Source of the DNA: Diplonema papillatum
Lineage: Eukaryota > Euglenozoa > Diplonemea > Diplonemida > Diplonemidae
Direction of reading: 5' to 3'
Length of the DNA: 64,000 nucleotides
Assembly: GCA_030068145.1 (NCBI GenBank)
Contig: JAPJBO010000190.1
Span: forward strand, 62,001 to 126,000
Below are positions 1 to 10,600 of this stretch, piece by piece. Numbering within the stretch: the first letter of the stretch is position 1; the number at the start of each line of letters is the position of its first letter. The position numbers and the translations under genes were made by a program. The notes beneath the pieces are model-generated. The model was given only the letters and a program-made list of their open reading frames with translations, was not told the origin of the DNA and did not search any database.

Positions 1-1066
1 CGAAGAAGTCGCTCACCATCGACTGGATCTTCGGGATCCTCGTCGACCCGCCGACAAGCACCACCTCGTGGATCGATCGCTTGTCCATCTTCGCGTCACC
101 CAGCACCTGCTCCACCGGGCGCAGGCACGATCGGAACAGGTCCGCGCACAGCTCCTCGAAACGAGCCCGCGTGACCGACGTGTAGAAGTCAATTCCCTCG
201 AACAGCGAGTCAATCTCGATGCTCGTCTGCGCGGCAGACGAAAGCGCCCTCTTGGCACGCTCGCACGCCGTTCGCAGACGTCTCTGCGCACGCTGGTTCG
301 TCGTCAGGTCCTTCTTGTGCTTCCTCTTGAACTCCTCCACGAAGTGCGTCACCATGCGGTTGTCGAAGTCCTCTCCACCCAAGTGCGTGTCTCCCGCGGT
401 CGCCTTCACTTCGAAGATTCCTCCGTCAATCGTCAGCAGAGTCACATCGAACGTACCACCGCCCAAGTCGAAGATCAGGATGTTCTTCTCAACTTCGTCC
501 GTCTTGTCCAGACCGTACGCGATCGCGGCCGCCGTCGGCTCGTTGATGATTCGCAGCACCTCCAACCCGGAGATCGTCCCGGCGTCCTTCGTCGCCTGTC
601 TCTGCGAGTCGTTGAAGTACGCAGGCACCGTCACGACTGCCTTCTTCACGGTCTTCCCCAGGAACGCCTCAGCCGTCTCCTTCATCTTGATCAGCACCAT
701 CGCGGAGATCTCCTCCGGCATGAACGTCTTCGTCTCACCCAAGTACTCAACCTGGATCAGCGGCTTCCCGTCGGCCTTCGACGTCACCTTGAACGGCCAG
801 TGCTTCATGTCGCTCTGCACCGACGAGTCCGAAACCTTACGGCCGATCAGTCTCTTCGCGTCGAACACCGTGTTCGTCGGGTTCATCGCCACCTGGTTCT
901 TCGCCGCATCACCGATCAGACGCTCGCTGTCCGTGAACGCAACGTACGACGGGGTCGTCCTGTTTCCCTGGTCGTTCGCGATGATCTCCACTCTCTCGTT
1001 CTGCCACACTCCAACGCATGAGTACGTCGTACCCAAGTCGATTCCGATAGCTCCGTCGAAAGCCAT
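1..1066 (-). CDS. HSP70: Cytosolic HSP70, copy 1 (5' part only, cut by window edge)
   Basis: ATP-dependent chaperone of the cytosol. The ATG is at 1066-1064 and about 355 codons lie inside the window; the rest runs off the left edge. The first HSP70 signature IDLGTTYS is at residues 9-16 and the phosphate-loop motif [13 protein letters not shown] near residue 200; the third signature [10 protein letters not shown] lies at the cut end. The sequence is almost identical to the copies at 5507-7894 and 12042-14406. The differences I checked (for example GTT versus GTG in the RKVSD region) are synonymous, which suggests strong purifying selection, recent duplication or gene conversion. The 5' flank (about 1067-1110) matches copy 3 more closely than copy 2. 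Whether this copy carries the pentamer intron cannot be seen. Confidence 0.95.
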   Translation of the reverse strand, partial: MAFDGAIGIDLGTTYSCVGVWQNERVEIIANDQGNRTTPSYVAFTDSERLIGDAAKNQVAMNPTNTVFDAKRLIGRKVSDSSVQSDMKHWPFKVTSKADGKPLIQVEYLGETKTFMPEEISAMVLIKMKETAEAFLGKTVKKAVVTVPAYFNDSQRQATKDAGTISGLEVLRIINEPTAAAIAYGLDKTDEVEKNILIFDLGGGTFDVTLLTIDGGIFEVKATAGDTHLGGEDFDNRMVTHFVEEFKRKHKKDLTTNQRAQRRLRTACERAKRALSSAAQTSIEIDSLFEGIDFYTSVTRARFEELCADLFRSCLRPVEQVLGDAKMDKRSIHEVVLVGGSTRIPKIQSMVSDFF

Positions 1067-1076
1067 GTTGATAAAC

Positions 1077-1108
1077 TAATAAAACTAGTTGCTTAAAATG
1101 CGATTACC
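1077..1108 (-). other. Possible 32-nt mini-intron in the HSP70-1 leader
   Basis: On the minus strand, CAG is followed by GTAATC and, 32 nt later, by TTAG just before TTTATCAACATG. The same GTAAT...TTAG frame occurs before the other two HSP70 genes (32 and 34 nt), although the interior of copy 2 differs. It may be an ultrashort leader intron or only a conserved leader. The donor differs from the GTATG used by clear introns here, so confidence is low. Confidence 0.2.
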
Positions 1109-1834
1109 TGCAAATGTGGTGGTTTCCGCGGACGTATCTTTGCCAGAGCCACTGCAGCTTCGTCTTGCACGTGGTGCAATGTGCCACGCACCATGAGGCA
1201 TCGGCCGGCGAGCAACACGCTACCGACTTGCCCCGGCGCACTCATGTCCGGTGAGGCTCCGTGTGGCAGTTTCGGGGTATCAACCCGAGTCTCATTTGGT
1301 CAGTGGGAGCACAGGTAACTTCTCCGGCATGCTACCTTGCTCGTAGAGCTCGGGCACAATCTCTTGCGGCGAAATGGGCCACTAAGTGGCAAGTCGTGGC
1401 TACCCAGCACGGTGCAGCACAGCACGTTAGTGCGCGGCTGTTCCTCGTGTAAGACACGTGGGCCAGCCAACCATTGCACTCAATCTGTCCCCCAGCCGTG
1501 TCAACCAAGCCCGTCGCATCTCGGCTGTTGTATCCAGTAGCAAGAGAGAAACAAGAATTGGAAAAAATCTCGGGTAAAAATGCGTCGGATCAGAAGACTC
1601 CTCAGTAGGAAACCAACGATCCAGCGAACAGCGAACGAAGGGGGGGAGAATACGAAATGGACACCGGACAAGTTAATGCTCCTGTGAATGTTTTCGCAAA
1701 TCAATGCGGAGTTCATTGTTCTGGTAAACCTGAACGGCGTGGGCTGGGAGGCCCTGCATTGGATCACGCCTCGAAGAAATGGACGAAGGCATGTATATGT
1801 GTGTCTGAGAGGTAGTAATAGTTTGCTGTTTTGA
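1109..1834. other. Intergenic, no gene seen
   Basis: Spacer between the HSP70-1 leader and the 3' end of the Trp/Pro-rich protein gene. Short ORFs occur on both strands, but none has a recognisable domain or a copy elsewhere that would support it. Confidence 0.5.
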
Positions 1835-2773
1835 TTAGCACTCGGAAGCCTCCGCCTGGGTCGGGAAGCAGGCGCCGCAGCCCGAAAACTGGCCCGCTGG
1901 ACAGGCGCCACCGCCGCATGCCACCGCAGCGGCTGCTGTGGCATGGCAGACACCGCAGCCAGAGAACGGCCTTGCCGAAGGGCAGCCGTCGGAGCCGCAG
2001 TGCACCGCTTCTTCTTCTTCGGCGAAGCAAGCGTTACATCCGGGGAACGGTGCAGCGGCATCGCACACACACAAGCTGGCCGCCATCTGTGTAGCGTGGC
2101 ACGTGGCGCACCCGGGGAATGGCAGTGCCGCTGAACACAGCCCTCCGGACGGGGTGTGGGGGGGATTGGACGGGCAAGTAGCCGCTTCGTCTTCGTTCGC
2201 CCAGCACTTGCCGCATCCGGCGGACGGTCTGAACGGCGGGCACGTGCCACCCTGGAACGGAGGGGACGTGGCTGGTTGGCCTGGGGACGGAGGCGCAGTA
2301 ACTTCTCCCGTAGGCGGGAGAGTAGGGGTCACAGGCGTCCACGGCCACCACGGCCACGTGGGCCACGTTGGAGTAGTCGGCGTCGTCGGCGTCGTCGGCG
2401 TCGGCGGCGTAGGGGTCCAGGGCCACCACGGCCATGTCGGCGTCGTCGGCGGCGTTGGCGGCGTAGGGTTCGTGGGCCACCACGGCCATCCCGGGTACGT
2501 AGGCGGCGCCGGCGGCGCCGGCGGTGGCACCGGCCATGTCGGCCACGTGGGCCAAGTCGGCCATGACGGCGGGTTTTGTGGCGGGTTCGTCGGAGGCGGC
2601 GCGTTGCTCTTCGAGTTACTCTTGGAGTTACTCTTGTCGTTGCTCTTGTCGTTGCCTTTCGAGTCACTCTTCGAGTTACTTTTAGAGTTACTCTTGTCGT
2701 TGCTCTTACTCGAGCTGGTTGCCGACGCGGTCGTGACGCATAGGAACAGCACAACACAAGCTGTAGTTCTCAT
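1835..2773 (-). CDS. Secreted Trp/Pro/Thr-rich protein with five cysteine modules
   Basis: Predicted extracellular or wall-associated protein of 312 residues; the function is not recognised. I chose the internal ATG at 2773-2771 because it begins an evident signal peptide (MRTTACVVLFLC...ASA, about 18 residues); a longer frame open to 3007 would bury it. Next comes a Ser/Lys/Asn/Asp repeat block (SNSK/SNDK units), then about 100 residues rich in Pro, Trp and Thr with TWPWWPWTP-type units. The C-terminal half has five copies of a module of the form C-x(4-7)-F-x(1-2)-GC-x2-C-x-A-x(5-6)-C, often with PFPGC or FSGC. Each module has four cysteines, suggesting disulfide-stabilised units. The protein ends EASEC followed by TAA. 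A TATA-like box lies upstream. A further exon cannot be excluded. Confidence 0.7.
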   Translation of the reverse strand: MRTTACVVLFLCVTTASATSSSKSNDKSNSKSNSKSDSKGNDKSNDKSNSKSNSKSNAPPPTNPPQNPPSWPTWPTWPTWPVPPPAPPAPPTYPGWPWWPTNPTPPTPPTTPTWPWWPWTPTPPTPTTPTTPTTPTWPTWPWWPWTPVTPTLPPTGEVTAPPSPGQPATSPPFQGGTCPPFRPSAGCGKCWANEDEAATCPSNPPHTPSGGLCSAALPFPGCATCHATQMAASLCVCDAAAPFPGCNACFAEEEEAVHCGSDGCPSARPFSGCGVCHATAAAAVACGGGACPAGQFSGCGACFPTQAEASEC

Positions 2774-2849
2774 TTTGCTTGCTGAGGTTGTCCTCTGCTT
2801 TTTCTTTTTTGAAGGTACGAGTTGCCTGCGGGGAATGTGATTGCCGAGC

Positions 2850-2858
2850 AATATAAAG
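2850..2858 (-). promoter_or_regulatory. TATA-like box of the Trp/Pro-rich protein gene
   Basis: The minus strand reads CTTTATATT about 77 bp upstream of the chosen ATG, in a GC-rich setting. It is a plausible core promoter for the gene ending at 1835. Confidence 0.35.
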
Positions 2859-3470
2859 CCCAGCCCACACCTGCGTATCCCTCCCTTTGTCGACGTGGGC
2901 CGGTACACAGTTGCTCTGGAGATCCGCCGTAGGACCTCTCCCCACCCACCTGTATGTGTTCTCGTGGTCATCGCTACCGCGCTGACCTTCCCCGAGAATG
3001 CATACAAATCAAGTCAAAGGGTGCGACACATCACCGCGAGGAAGCGGAGCCGCGCCGGGAACCGAAGTAACGAGGTCCCTGGCGTGTAGGGGTCCGGCAG
3101 CTCGCCGACGGCACCCAACGATGGCACAAAGCTAGTCTTTCGTGTTGGCGTTCGGCCACACGAAAGACCCCGGGACAGAACGCGATATGCGGCGTAGGAG
3201 GAGGAGGAGCTCCCCTTAGCCACGGCGCCAACAACCACCGCGTTGTCGACGCGGCACGGCTAAAAACTGATACGCGGCATTCTGGATTCGGGGTTTTGGA
3301 TGTGCCTTTCGCCATTGTGAAGATGCGTCTCTGCGTAGGCGTGACTATCCCCGTCCCTTTCCCTCCCCGGGAGCCGCCCCGGTTTTAGCCTGCCTGGCCC
3401 GCCTGAGGGTGGGGCCTACACTCTTTGTGGCATTTTTTCGCTTGCCAAACCGCGGTTTTCCTCGTAAGAC
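2859..3470. other. Intergenic; contains a short segment repeated near 61.1 kb
   Basis: No gene is seen. The stretch at about 2938-2986 (CACCCACCTG..., GTGTTCTC, GTCATCGCTACCGCGCTGACC) recurs in the same orientation at about 61082-61142, so it is a dispersed or duplicated segment. Confidence 0.5.
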
Positions 3471-4063
3471 ATGCATGATCCAGCCGGCGAAGTGCGCGCA
3501 AAATCTATCCGGAAGCAGCTGAGGATGAAGTGCGAGACCGATCTCGAGCGATGCGCCACGTGCGGGACGACGACCGAATGCTGCAACAACCACCACCACC
3601 GATGCCTCGGCCACGAAATGCCCGCGTGCGAGCACTGCAGGAGGCACGCGGACTTGCGGAACCGGAAGCCCGGACGGTGCTGTCGGAAAAGGCACCATCG
3701 AGCGGCGGTAGTGAGACGGGTCGGGTCGACGGAGAAGCAGAAGGCGGAGCTGATAAGCCCCGCGGCAGCAGCGCCTCCGCCGAAGCAAACGAAGCGCGCC
3801 AACGTGCCCCAATCTCGAGAGCGAACCCCAATCTCGAGAGTGAACCCCAATCTCAAGAGCGAACCCCAATCTCGAGAGCGAAGACGAAGAAGCGACGATC
3901 AACCTCGGCAGCTCCACAGAAGATAACATGGTCATTGCCCAAGCGCCGCAGGGAAGCAACTATCGACGCGCAACCGATGAACCTGGACGAGCTGTTGCAG
4001 AAGCGAAGAACCAAACGCGCTCCTGAACGACGATCGAGACAAGCTGAAGAGGTGAAATCATGA
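3471..4063 (+). pseudogene. Cys/His-rich ORF element R1, copy 1 (decayed)
   Basis: One of several dispersed relatives of an unrecognised coding element. One frame (3471-3926) encodes a Cys/His cluster: CATCGTTTECC, a His run, then EMPACEHCRRHADLR and RCC, probably zinc-binding. Another frame (3530-4063) encodes a basic tail with KKRRST, RRREATIDAQ, MNLDEL and TKRAPERR, ending before TGA. The tail frame is preserved in copy 2 (ending 9879) across length changes, so it was once coding. No single frame joins the two parts, so this copy is broken or needs splicing. A short direct repeat (CCCCAATCTCGAGAGCGAA type) lies at about 3798-3882. No transposase or reverse transcriptase motif is visible. 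Confidence 0.5.
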
Positions 4064-4186
4064 CACACCACACGCGAGGACGTAACCGCGACGCCGGCGA
4101 TGCTGAAGACCGACACAGATTGTTTGCATTCGAATCCAAACAATGTGCCCCCAGCGGTGTCAACCGAGCCCAGCCCGGTGCTGCAC

Positions 4187-4590
4187 TTCTTGTCTCCTCG
4201 GTTCCAGTATCTGAAGAGACTGTCGGTTGATGCATCGGACTGTGTCCCCCTACTTCTAGTAATCTGACAAGTCCAGTTGCCGATGCAGTGGAACAGCGCT
4301 TTTAGTGCCCGGAGGTGCCGCCACACTTGTTGTTTGACTTGGCAGGACCGGTTTAGCTTGAAAGCAGCGGTCACCCGCCATGACCTGACTTCTTGTCTCC
4401 TCGGTTCCAGTATCTGAAGAGACTGTCGGTTGATGCATCGGACTGTGTCCCCCTACTTCTAGTAACCTGACAAGTCCAGTTGCCGATGCAGTGGAACAGC
4501 GCTTTCAGTGCCCGGAGGTGCCGCCACACTTGCTGTTTGACTTGGCAGGACCGGTTAAGCTTGAAAGCAGCGGTCACCCGCCATGACCTG
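4187..4590. repeat. Two-copy tandem duplication, about 200 bp per unit
   Basis: The block starting CTTCTTGTCTCCTCGGTTCC at 4187 is repeated from about 4388 with only a few substitutions, ending in CACCCGCCATGACCTGA both times. No gene is recognised in it. Confidence 0.85.
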
Positions 4591-5506
4591 AAGTGGTGCA
4601 AATCGGACCTCCTTTTCTGGGTTTGCGACCATACGGACCACACCATGAAGGCTTGAGAATTAATTTTGTGTGTTGTAAGGTCGGATGAATGAGAACCTGA
4701 GTCTGTCTCTGGCTGTGTCATGTGTATCATGCAGCTGATGCGGCACCGGACGTCAATGCAAAAAGCGGAAGACAGATAGGTTACGCACATAACCGCGTAG
4801 CATTGGTAGGATGTATCCCTGTCTACTGTTGTTTTCTTCTTTTGAAGGCACGCGAGCATAATGGGCAAGGTTCCGCCGCATGCAGACGCGTTCCCGTGGT
4901 CCGCAAGGGCGCCTCGTGTTCGGCTGATGCGCCTGCGTTGATTCGAGACATATGGCTGCTGGGGAGGGAGGGCAGTGCTCGGACATAAGAAAAAGGCGAA
5001 ATAACTGTGTTTGGGCCCAGACCCACTCCCGGCGAGTCTGTTTCGGCACACAGAAGAAGCTAATCTGAGAAATCCAGGGAGGGAAAACCAAAAAAAAAAA
5101 AAAAAGGAAACCCGTAACCATTCCCATCATCTTCGGAACGCAGTGGCAGTGGATGGCTTGGGTCATGAACTACGCGCTACTCTCGTGCCGGCCTCCGTGT
5201 GCAACGCAATGACACGCGTTGGGGGACAAGACAGAGGGCAGAAGAAAGGTCCCGGTCCTATAATATTTTTGTGTGCGAAGTTGCCCTGTTTCGAAGCCAC
5301 GCAGCCACCACTGAGGTGTGGTCAGACTAGAAGAGATGCATGCGGGGTCTCGGTGTTTGATGCACACCGATCGGGCAAGTGCTAGCTAGAAAACAAGATC
5401 CGTTCGAGAACGTAGACTGGGTTTGGGTAAGGAAAAGAAAACAGGCCGAGGCAACCACGAAGAAAGGAAATGATGAAGGGGCCTTGCGGCCGACTTCGCT
5501 CCGTCT
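4591..5506. other. Intergenic, no gene seen
   Basis: Spacer downstream of HSP70-2. It holds a poly-A tract at about 5090-5105 and short unsupported ORFs only. Confidence 0.5.
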
Positions 5507-7894
5507 TTAGTCGACTTCCTCGACCTGCGGGCCGGCACCGGCACCGGCACCACCCGGCATACCGCCCGGCATGCCACCTGGCATACCGCCCATACCCTCG
5601 GGCATACCACCTGCTCCACCAGCCTGCTGGTACATCTTCGTGACGATCGGCGAGCAGACACCCTCCAACTCCTTCATTCTCGAGTCGTACTCCTCCTTCG
5701 AGGCCTGTTGTGTGGTGGTGTGTTGTGTTGTGTTGTGTGTTGTGTTGTGTTGTGTGGTGTGTTGTGTTGTGTGTGTGTTGTGTTGTGTTGTGTTGTGTTG
5801 TGTTGTGTTGTGTTGTGTGTGTTGTGTTGTGTTGTGTTGTGTTGTGTTGTGTTGTGTTGTGTTGTGTTGTGTTGTGTTGTGTTGTGTTGTGTTGTGTTGT
5901 GTTGTGTTGTGTTGTGTTGTGTTGTGTTGTGTTGTGTTGTGTTGTGTTGTGTTGTGTTGTGTTGTGTTGTGTTGTGTTGTGTTGTGTTGTGTTGTGTTGT
6001 GTTGTGTGGTGTCTTGTGTTGTGTTGTGTGCTGTGGAAATAGGCAAAACAGCAGTACTCATTCGGTGCATTAAATCGATTCCACAAATATCCGCGCGCTG
6101 ATGAAAGCACGAAACAAGGAACATCGAGCATACCTCCTGGGAGCCGTCGAGCCACTTGATGGCTTCGTCGCAGGCGTCGAGGATGGTCTTCTTGTCCTCC
6201 GCGGAGAGCATGGCGCCAGTCTTCTCGTCGTTGGCGGTGTTCTTCATGGAGTAGGCGTAGTTCTCGAGCCCGTTCTTCGAGTCGATCCTCTCCTTCGCCA
6301 GCTTGTCCGCCTCAGCGAACTTCTCGGCGTCCTTGCACATGGCGTCGATCTCGGACTGCGACAGTCTGCCCTTCTCGTTCGTGATGGTCACCTGCGACTT
6401 CTTGCCCGTCGTCTTGTCCTCAGCAGACACGTTCATGATACCGTTCGCGTCAACGTCGAACGTCACCTCGATCTGCGGGACACCACGCGGCGCAGGCGGG
6501 ATGCCAGACAAGTCGAACGTACCGAGCAAGTGGCAGTCCTTCGTCATCGCCCTCTCACCCTCGAACACCTGGATGTGCACTCCCGGCTGGTTGTCAGAGT
6601 ACGTCGAGAACACCTGGCTCTTCTTCGTCGGGATCGTCGTGTTCCTCTTGATCAGCGAGGTCATCACTCCGCCCGCCGTCTCGATTCCGAGCGTCAGCGG
6701 CGTCACGTCAAGCAGCAGGATCTGCTCCGTCTGCTTGCTCTGTCCTCCCGTCAGCACGAAAGCCTGCACGGCCGCTCCGAACGCAACAGCCTCGTCAGGG
6801 TTGATCGACTTGTTCAGTTCCTTTCCTCCGAAGAAGTCGCTCACCATCGACTGGATCTTCGGGATCCTCGTCGACCCGCCGACAAGCACCACCTCGTGGA
6901 TCGATCGCTTGTCCATCTTCGCGTCACCCAGCACCTGCTCCACCGGGCGCAGGCACGATCGGAACAGGTCCGCGCACAGCTCCTCGAAACGAGCCCGCGT
7001 GACCGACGTGTAGAAGTCAATTCCCTCGAACAGCGAGTCAATCTCGATGCTCGTCTGCGCGGCAGACGAAAGCGCCCTCTTGGCACGCTCGCACGCCGTT
7101 CGCAGACGTCTCTGCGCACGCTGGTTCGTCGTCAGGTCCTTCTTGTGCTTCCTCTTGAACTCCTCCACGAAGTGCGTCACCATGCGGTTGTCGAAGTCCT
7201 CTCCACCCAAGTGCGTGTCTCCCGCGGTCGCCTTCACTTCGAAGATTCCTCCGTCAATCGTCAGCAGAGTCACATCGAACGTACCACCGCCCAAGTCGAA
7301 GATCAGGATGTTCTTCTCAACTTCGTCCGTCTTGTCCAGACCGTACGCGATCGCGGCCGCCGTCGGCTCGTTGATGATTCGCAGCACCTCCAACCCGGAG
7401 ATCGTCCCGGCGTCCTTCGTCGCCTGTCTCTGCGAGTCGTTGAAGTACGCAGGCACCGTCACGACTGCCTTCTTCACGGTCTTCCCCAGGAACGCCTCAG
7501 CCGTCTCCTTCATCTTGATCAGCACCATCGCGGAGATCTCCTCCGGCATGAACGTCTTCGTCTCACCCAAGTACTCAACCTGGATCAGCGGCTTCCCGTC
7601 GGCCTTCGATGTCACCTTGAACGGCCAGTGCTTCATGTCGCTCTGCACCGACGAGTCCGACACCTTACGGCCGATCAGTCTCTTCGCGTCGAACACCGTG
7701 TTCGTCGGGTTCATCGCCACCTGGTTCTTCGCCGCATCACCGATCAGACGCTCGCTGTCCGTGAACGCAACGTACGACGGGGTCGTCCTGTTTCCCTGGT
7801 CGTTCGCGATGATCTCCACTCTCTCGTTCTGCCACACTCCAACGCATGAGTACGTCGTACCCAAGTCGATTCCGATAGCTCCGTCGAAAGCCAT
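5507..7894 (-). CDS. HSP70: Cytosolic HSP70, copy 2 (complete, one intron)
   Basis: Complete cytosolic HSP70 chaperone. Exon 1 is 7894-6134 (587 codons) and exon 2 is 5704-5507 (65 codons plus TAA), giving 652 residues, the usual length. The 429-nt phase-0 intron (6133-5705) begins GTATGC and ends CAACAG; splicing joins LDGSQE to ASKEEYD, the expected helical lid sequence. All three HSP70 signatures are present, followed by the substrate-binding domain, GGMP repeats and the C-terminal EEVD that binds TPR co-chaperones, which places it in the cytosol. Oddly, the intron length is a multiple of three and has no stop, so unspliced RNA encodes one 795-residue frame with a His/Asn/Thr/Gln repeat inserted. 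Naive ORF calling would therefore give the wrong protein. Confidence 0.95.
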   Translation of the reverse strand: MAFDGAIGIDLGTTYSCVGVWQNERVEIIANDQGNRTTPSYVAFTDSERLIGDAAKNQVAMNPTNTVFDAKRLIGRKVSDSSVQSDMKHWPFKVTSKADGKPLIQVEYLGETKTFMPEEISAMVLIKMKETAEAFLGKTVKKAVVTVPAYFNDSQRQATKDAGTISGLEVLRIINEPTAAAIAYGLDKTDEVEKNILIFDLGGGTFDVTLLTIDGGIFEVKATAGDTHLGGEDFDNRMVTHFVEEFKRKHKKDLTTNQRAQRRLRTACERAKRALSSAAQTSIEIDSLFEGIDFYTSVTRARFEELCADLFRSCLRPVEQVLGDAKMDKRSIHEVVLVGGSTRIPKIQSMVSDFFGGKELNKSINPDEAVAFGAAVQAFVLTGGQSKQTEQILLLDVTPLTLGIETAGGVMTSLIKRNTTIPTKKSQVFSTYSDNQPGVHIQVFEGERAMTKDCHLLGTFDLSGIPPAPRGVPQIEVTFDVDANGIMNVSAEDKTTGKKSQVTITNEKGRLSQSEIDAMCKDAEKFAEADKLAKERIDSKNGLENYAYSMKNTANDEKTGAMLSAEDKKTILDACDEAIKWLDGSQEVCSMFLVSCFHQRADICGIDLMHRMSTAVLPISTAHNTTQDTTQHNTTQHNTTQHNTTQHNTTQHNTTQHNTTQHNTTQHNTTQHNTTQHNTTQHNTTQHNTTQHTQHNTTQHNTTQHNTHTTQHTTQHNTTHNTTQHTTTQQASKEEYDSRMKELEGVCSPIVTKMYQQAGGAGGMPEGMGGMPGGMPGGMPGGAGAGAGPQVEEVD
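5705..6133 (-). other. HSP70-2 intron, in-frame and stop-free
   Basis: GTATGC donor and CAACAG acceptor on the minus strand, 429 nt. Most of it is a pentamer repeat; only the first 100 nt or so after the donor is unique sequence, and this is conserved in HSP70-3. Three pentamers equal five codons, so the repeat reads HNTTQ. Confidence 0.9.
5706..6025. repeat. (TTGTG)n pentanucleotide microsatellite inside the HSP70-2 intron
   Basis: About 60 pentamer units with a few irregular units near the acceptor end. It fills the intron up to the splice acceptor on the minus strand, so the transcript carries a long CA-rich (ACACA/CAACA) tract before the AG. Confidence 0.97.
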
Positions 7895-8521
7895 GTTGAT
7901 AAACTAATTAACCGATGAAAAGAATGTGTGGTATTACCTAATGGTTTGGGTTGTTGCTGCAAATGCTAGATATCAAACAGCTGCGCGGTTTGGTCTGTTA
8001 AGAAGAGAGATTCGCGAGATGGCGTCTCGACCTAACGATGTCTTTGATGAAAGGATTCATCGCTAGAGCTCGGTTCATGGCTTTCGCTGAGTTGAGGTTC
8101 ACGAAGGCACTGCAGACAGCTCTGGACGGATGACTTCGTACCTTGTCACCACATATTGCACCGGTCTGGCTTCTTGTCAAAAAATACAGCGACGGTGTGC
8201 CTCTGGCGACCCGGGCAGGGGTTCCAGCATCCAGCAGGTCGAAGTGTACGAGGGTGCGCAGGAACCAACCAGCTACGGAGAATCCATCCCGGACATCAAC
8301 GCCATGGAACAGCAGATGCGCACGCCTTGTAGCAGGAAGCTCGCACCTGTCCACCGGCTCGTGAGTACGCTTAGAGTAGACACAAAGCAAGCGCTCCCGT
8401 TCTTAATTCTGGCTAGCGTTGATTTTCGACGTGCCCCAGCGGGCAACACACAGACTAAGCCGGTCCACTCCTATCCTCCGGAACTGCGCCGAGCTGTATA
8501 ACACAGTGAAACCGCAGGCCA
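7895..8521. other. Intergenic / HSP70-2 upstream region
   Basis: Upstream of HSP70-2. A possible 34-nt leader intron (GTAATA...TTAG) lies at about 7906-7939 on the minus strand. No clear heat-shock element array was found by eye, and no gene is recognised. Confidence 0.4.
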
Positions 8522-9879
8522 GTGTTGCAAACGCGGCCGCCACAACATCGCAACGACGCGGGCAACAGCGCCGCAGGAAACGCGAAGACTCGCAAGATCC
8601 TGTCACACCCGAAGACACACTCAGGAACCGGGGGGACCAGCGCCACCATTGCAGAGGTCAACTACACACCTCAACCAAAATACCGAAGATGGCAACGAAG
8701 ACGAGGGACGACGCCCCCAACGGAAGATGAAGTGACGAGAAATAGAAGGCAGGATTCGCGCGAGGAAGGGAAAGGACAATGCCCGCTCGAAGACCAGGAT
8801 TCGAATGAGTGCAAGCGCCTGCAGCACGACACGATACGATCGAAGAGATCTGGCGTACCACGGTGTACCACGGTCTACCACGGTACCTCTCCTCGCCGGG
8901 CCGATGTCGACGCAATGGCGGAGCAGAAGGTTTTCGCGGCGATCGGAGGAGAAGGGTGGTTCAGAGCGCTGCAGCAGTGGGTGGATGGGATGTGTTGGTC
9001 AGGTGCGGCGGACGTCTCGACGGCTGAGTTCGCCATCGATTTCTGGGGATGGATCTTCCTGGCAGTGCCGTGGCGGCGACGACTGACGGGACTTCCGTGG
9101 ACGCTAGCGCGAATGTTGCTGAAGGTGGCTGGGGAGGCGCTCGAACGAAAAGAGATGGGACCGCTGCTGGAAGAGGCTGTGGAATATTGGTTCGTTGAGA
9201 ACAGTCGGGCTTCACTGGGTACGAGCAGACCAATTTTCCGCGGCGGCGTGGAGACGATGGAAGTCCTGGAGACGCATAGAGGACGAGCAGGCACGCGTTC
9301 ACCGGCGAGGCGTGGGGGGATTGACTTCTTTCCTACGTACAGGGGAGAGCGGGCCGGACGAGCGGCTTACCCGCGACGGGGAGACGGAAAGGAAGCAGAA
9401 AGAAAGGTGTTGAGATGCGCCGCGTGCGGGACGACGACAGAGTGCTGCAAAAACCACCGACGACGAAATGCCAACGCTGCGAGCATTGCAAGAGGCACGC
9501 AGACCTGCGAAGCTGAAGGCCTCGGAAAGGGCTCGTGCGGGGGGTGGCGAGAGAGGTCGGATCGACGGCGGAGAAGCGGAAAGCGGAGCTGATAAGCCCG
9601 CGGCAGCAGCGCCTCCGCCGAAGCAAGTGAAGCGCGCCAACTTGTGCTGGTACTTCCGAAGCAGCCGAAGTACGAAACCCGGTCTCGAGAGCGAATACGA
9701 AGAAGCGACGATCAACCTCGGCAACTCCACAGAAGACAACACGGTCATCGCCCCAGCGCCGTAGGGAAGCAACTATCGAAGCGCAATCGATGAACCTGGA
9801 CGAGCAAACGAAGGAGAAGCGAAGCACTAAACGCGCCCCTGAACACGATGATCAAGACGAGCGGAAGAGGAAAGCATGA
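8522..9879 (+). pseudogene. Cys/His-rich ORF element R1, copy 2 (longest)
   Basis: The frame 8522-9592 is open for 356 codons. A plausible start is the ATG at 8915 (MAEQKVFAAIGGEGWF). The first part looks like a normal globular protein (GWFRALQQWVDGMCW, FAIDFWGWIFLAVPWRR, EEAVEYWFVENSRA), then comes CAACGTTTECC as in copy 1. A 14-bp deletion relative to copy 1 then breaks the frame; CEHC-KRHADLR and the basic tail (RRREATIEAQ, MNLDEQ, TKRAPE) continue in other frames, ending at TGA 9877-9879. The family is unrecognised. It could be a gene family or the coding part of a mobile element. Confidence 0.45.
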
Positions 9880-9914
9880 TACGTCACGTGCGAAGAGATA
9901 ATCGCGACGCCTGC

Positions 9915-10036
9915 GATGTAGATTATCGCTACAGATATTCTGCATTCTAACCTCAACTCAGAGTATCGCTACAGGTATTCTGCATTCTAACCTCAACTCA
10001 GATTATCGCTACAGATACTCTGCTTTCTAACCCCAA
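9915..10036. repeat. Short tandem repeat, three units of about 46 bp
   Basis: Three copies of GATTATCGCTACAGATATTC / TGCATTCTAACCTCAACTCA-type sequence. Related single copies occur at the ends of the R1 elements (about 4110, 10545 and, reversed, 43385), so this looks like the R1 terminal sequence. Confidence 0.8.
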
Positions 10037-10600
10037 CACCACGGGTGTCTGGACCACGACATGCCGGCGTGCGAAGACTGCAAGAGGATATCGGACCTGC
10101 GCAACCGGCGGCCTGGCCAGTGCTGCAAACGAGGCACCGTCACCGCTGCCAGGTATTGCAACGACGCGAGCAGCTGCGCCACAGATAACGCGAGGATTCG
10201 CCAGCGCCTGACACACCCGGGGCTGAATCGAAGGAGACGCCGCAGCAAAGCAGCGAGACCGGCAGCGACCACAGTGCGAAGCCCAACCACACCTCGCCAA
10301 TTACGCCGTCACCAGTAAGAAAGGCATCAGCGCCGGTAAAGCGTAGACGAGACGACGACCCCCCAACGGAAAGTAATGCCCAGCGCCGCCCCTAAAAGCG
10401 AAGGCAAAGGCCGCAGAAGCATGCAAACCGGCAAGGAAGGGAAGAGTCGCAAAGCGACCGCGTGAGGACGACGGTTCGAATGAGTGCAAACGCCAGAAGC
10501 ACGACACGGTACGATCGAAGAGGTAGTCATCCAGTGGATAATGCAGATTATCGCCACAGATTCTTTGCATTCTAACCCAAAACTAACGCAAGCGATTGCA
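10037..10600 (+). pseudogene. Cys/His-rich ORF element R1, copy 3 (fragment)
   Basis: Carries the cysteine block DMPACEDCKRISDLRNRRPG followed by QCCKRG, clearly related to copy 1. It then continues into sequence resembling 8520-8880 upstream of copy 2, so the order differs from copy 1. The frame stops at 10318. It ends in the GATTATCGCCACAG / TTTGCATTCTAACC terminal sequence. Confidence 0.5.

Noticed and set aside
5571-6101. Plus-strand ORFs reading (CVVLC)n
   Set aside because: They are the antisense of the pentamer intron; the repeat has no stop in these frames.
6101-7849. 582-codon plus-strand ORF, and its twin at 12613-14361 and partial at 68-1021
   Set aside because: Exact antisense of HSP70 exon 1; long because of HSP70 codon bias. 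The minus strand carries the recognised protein.
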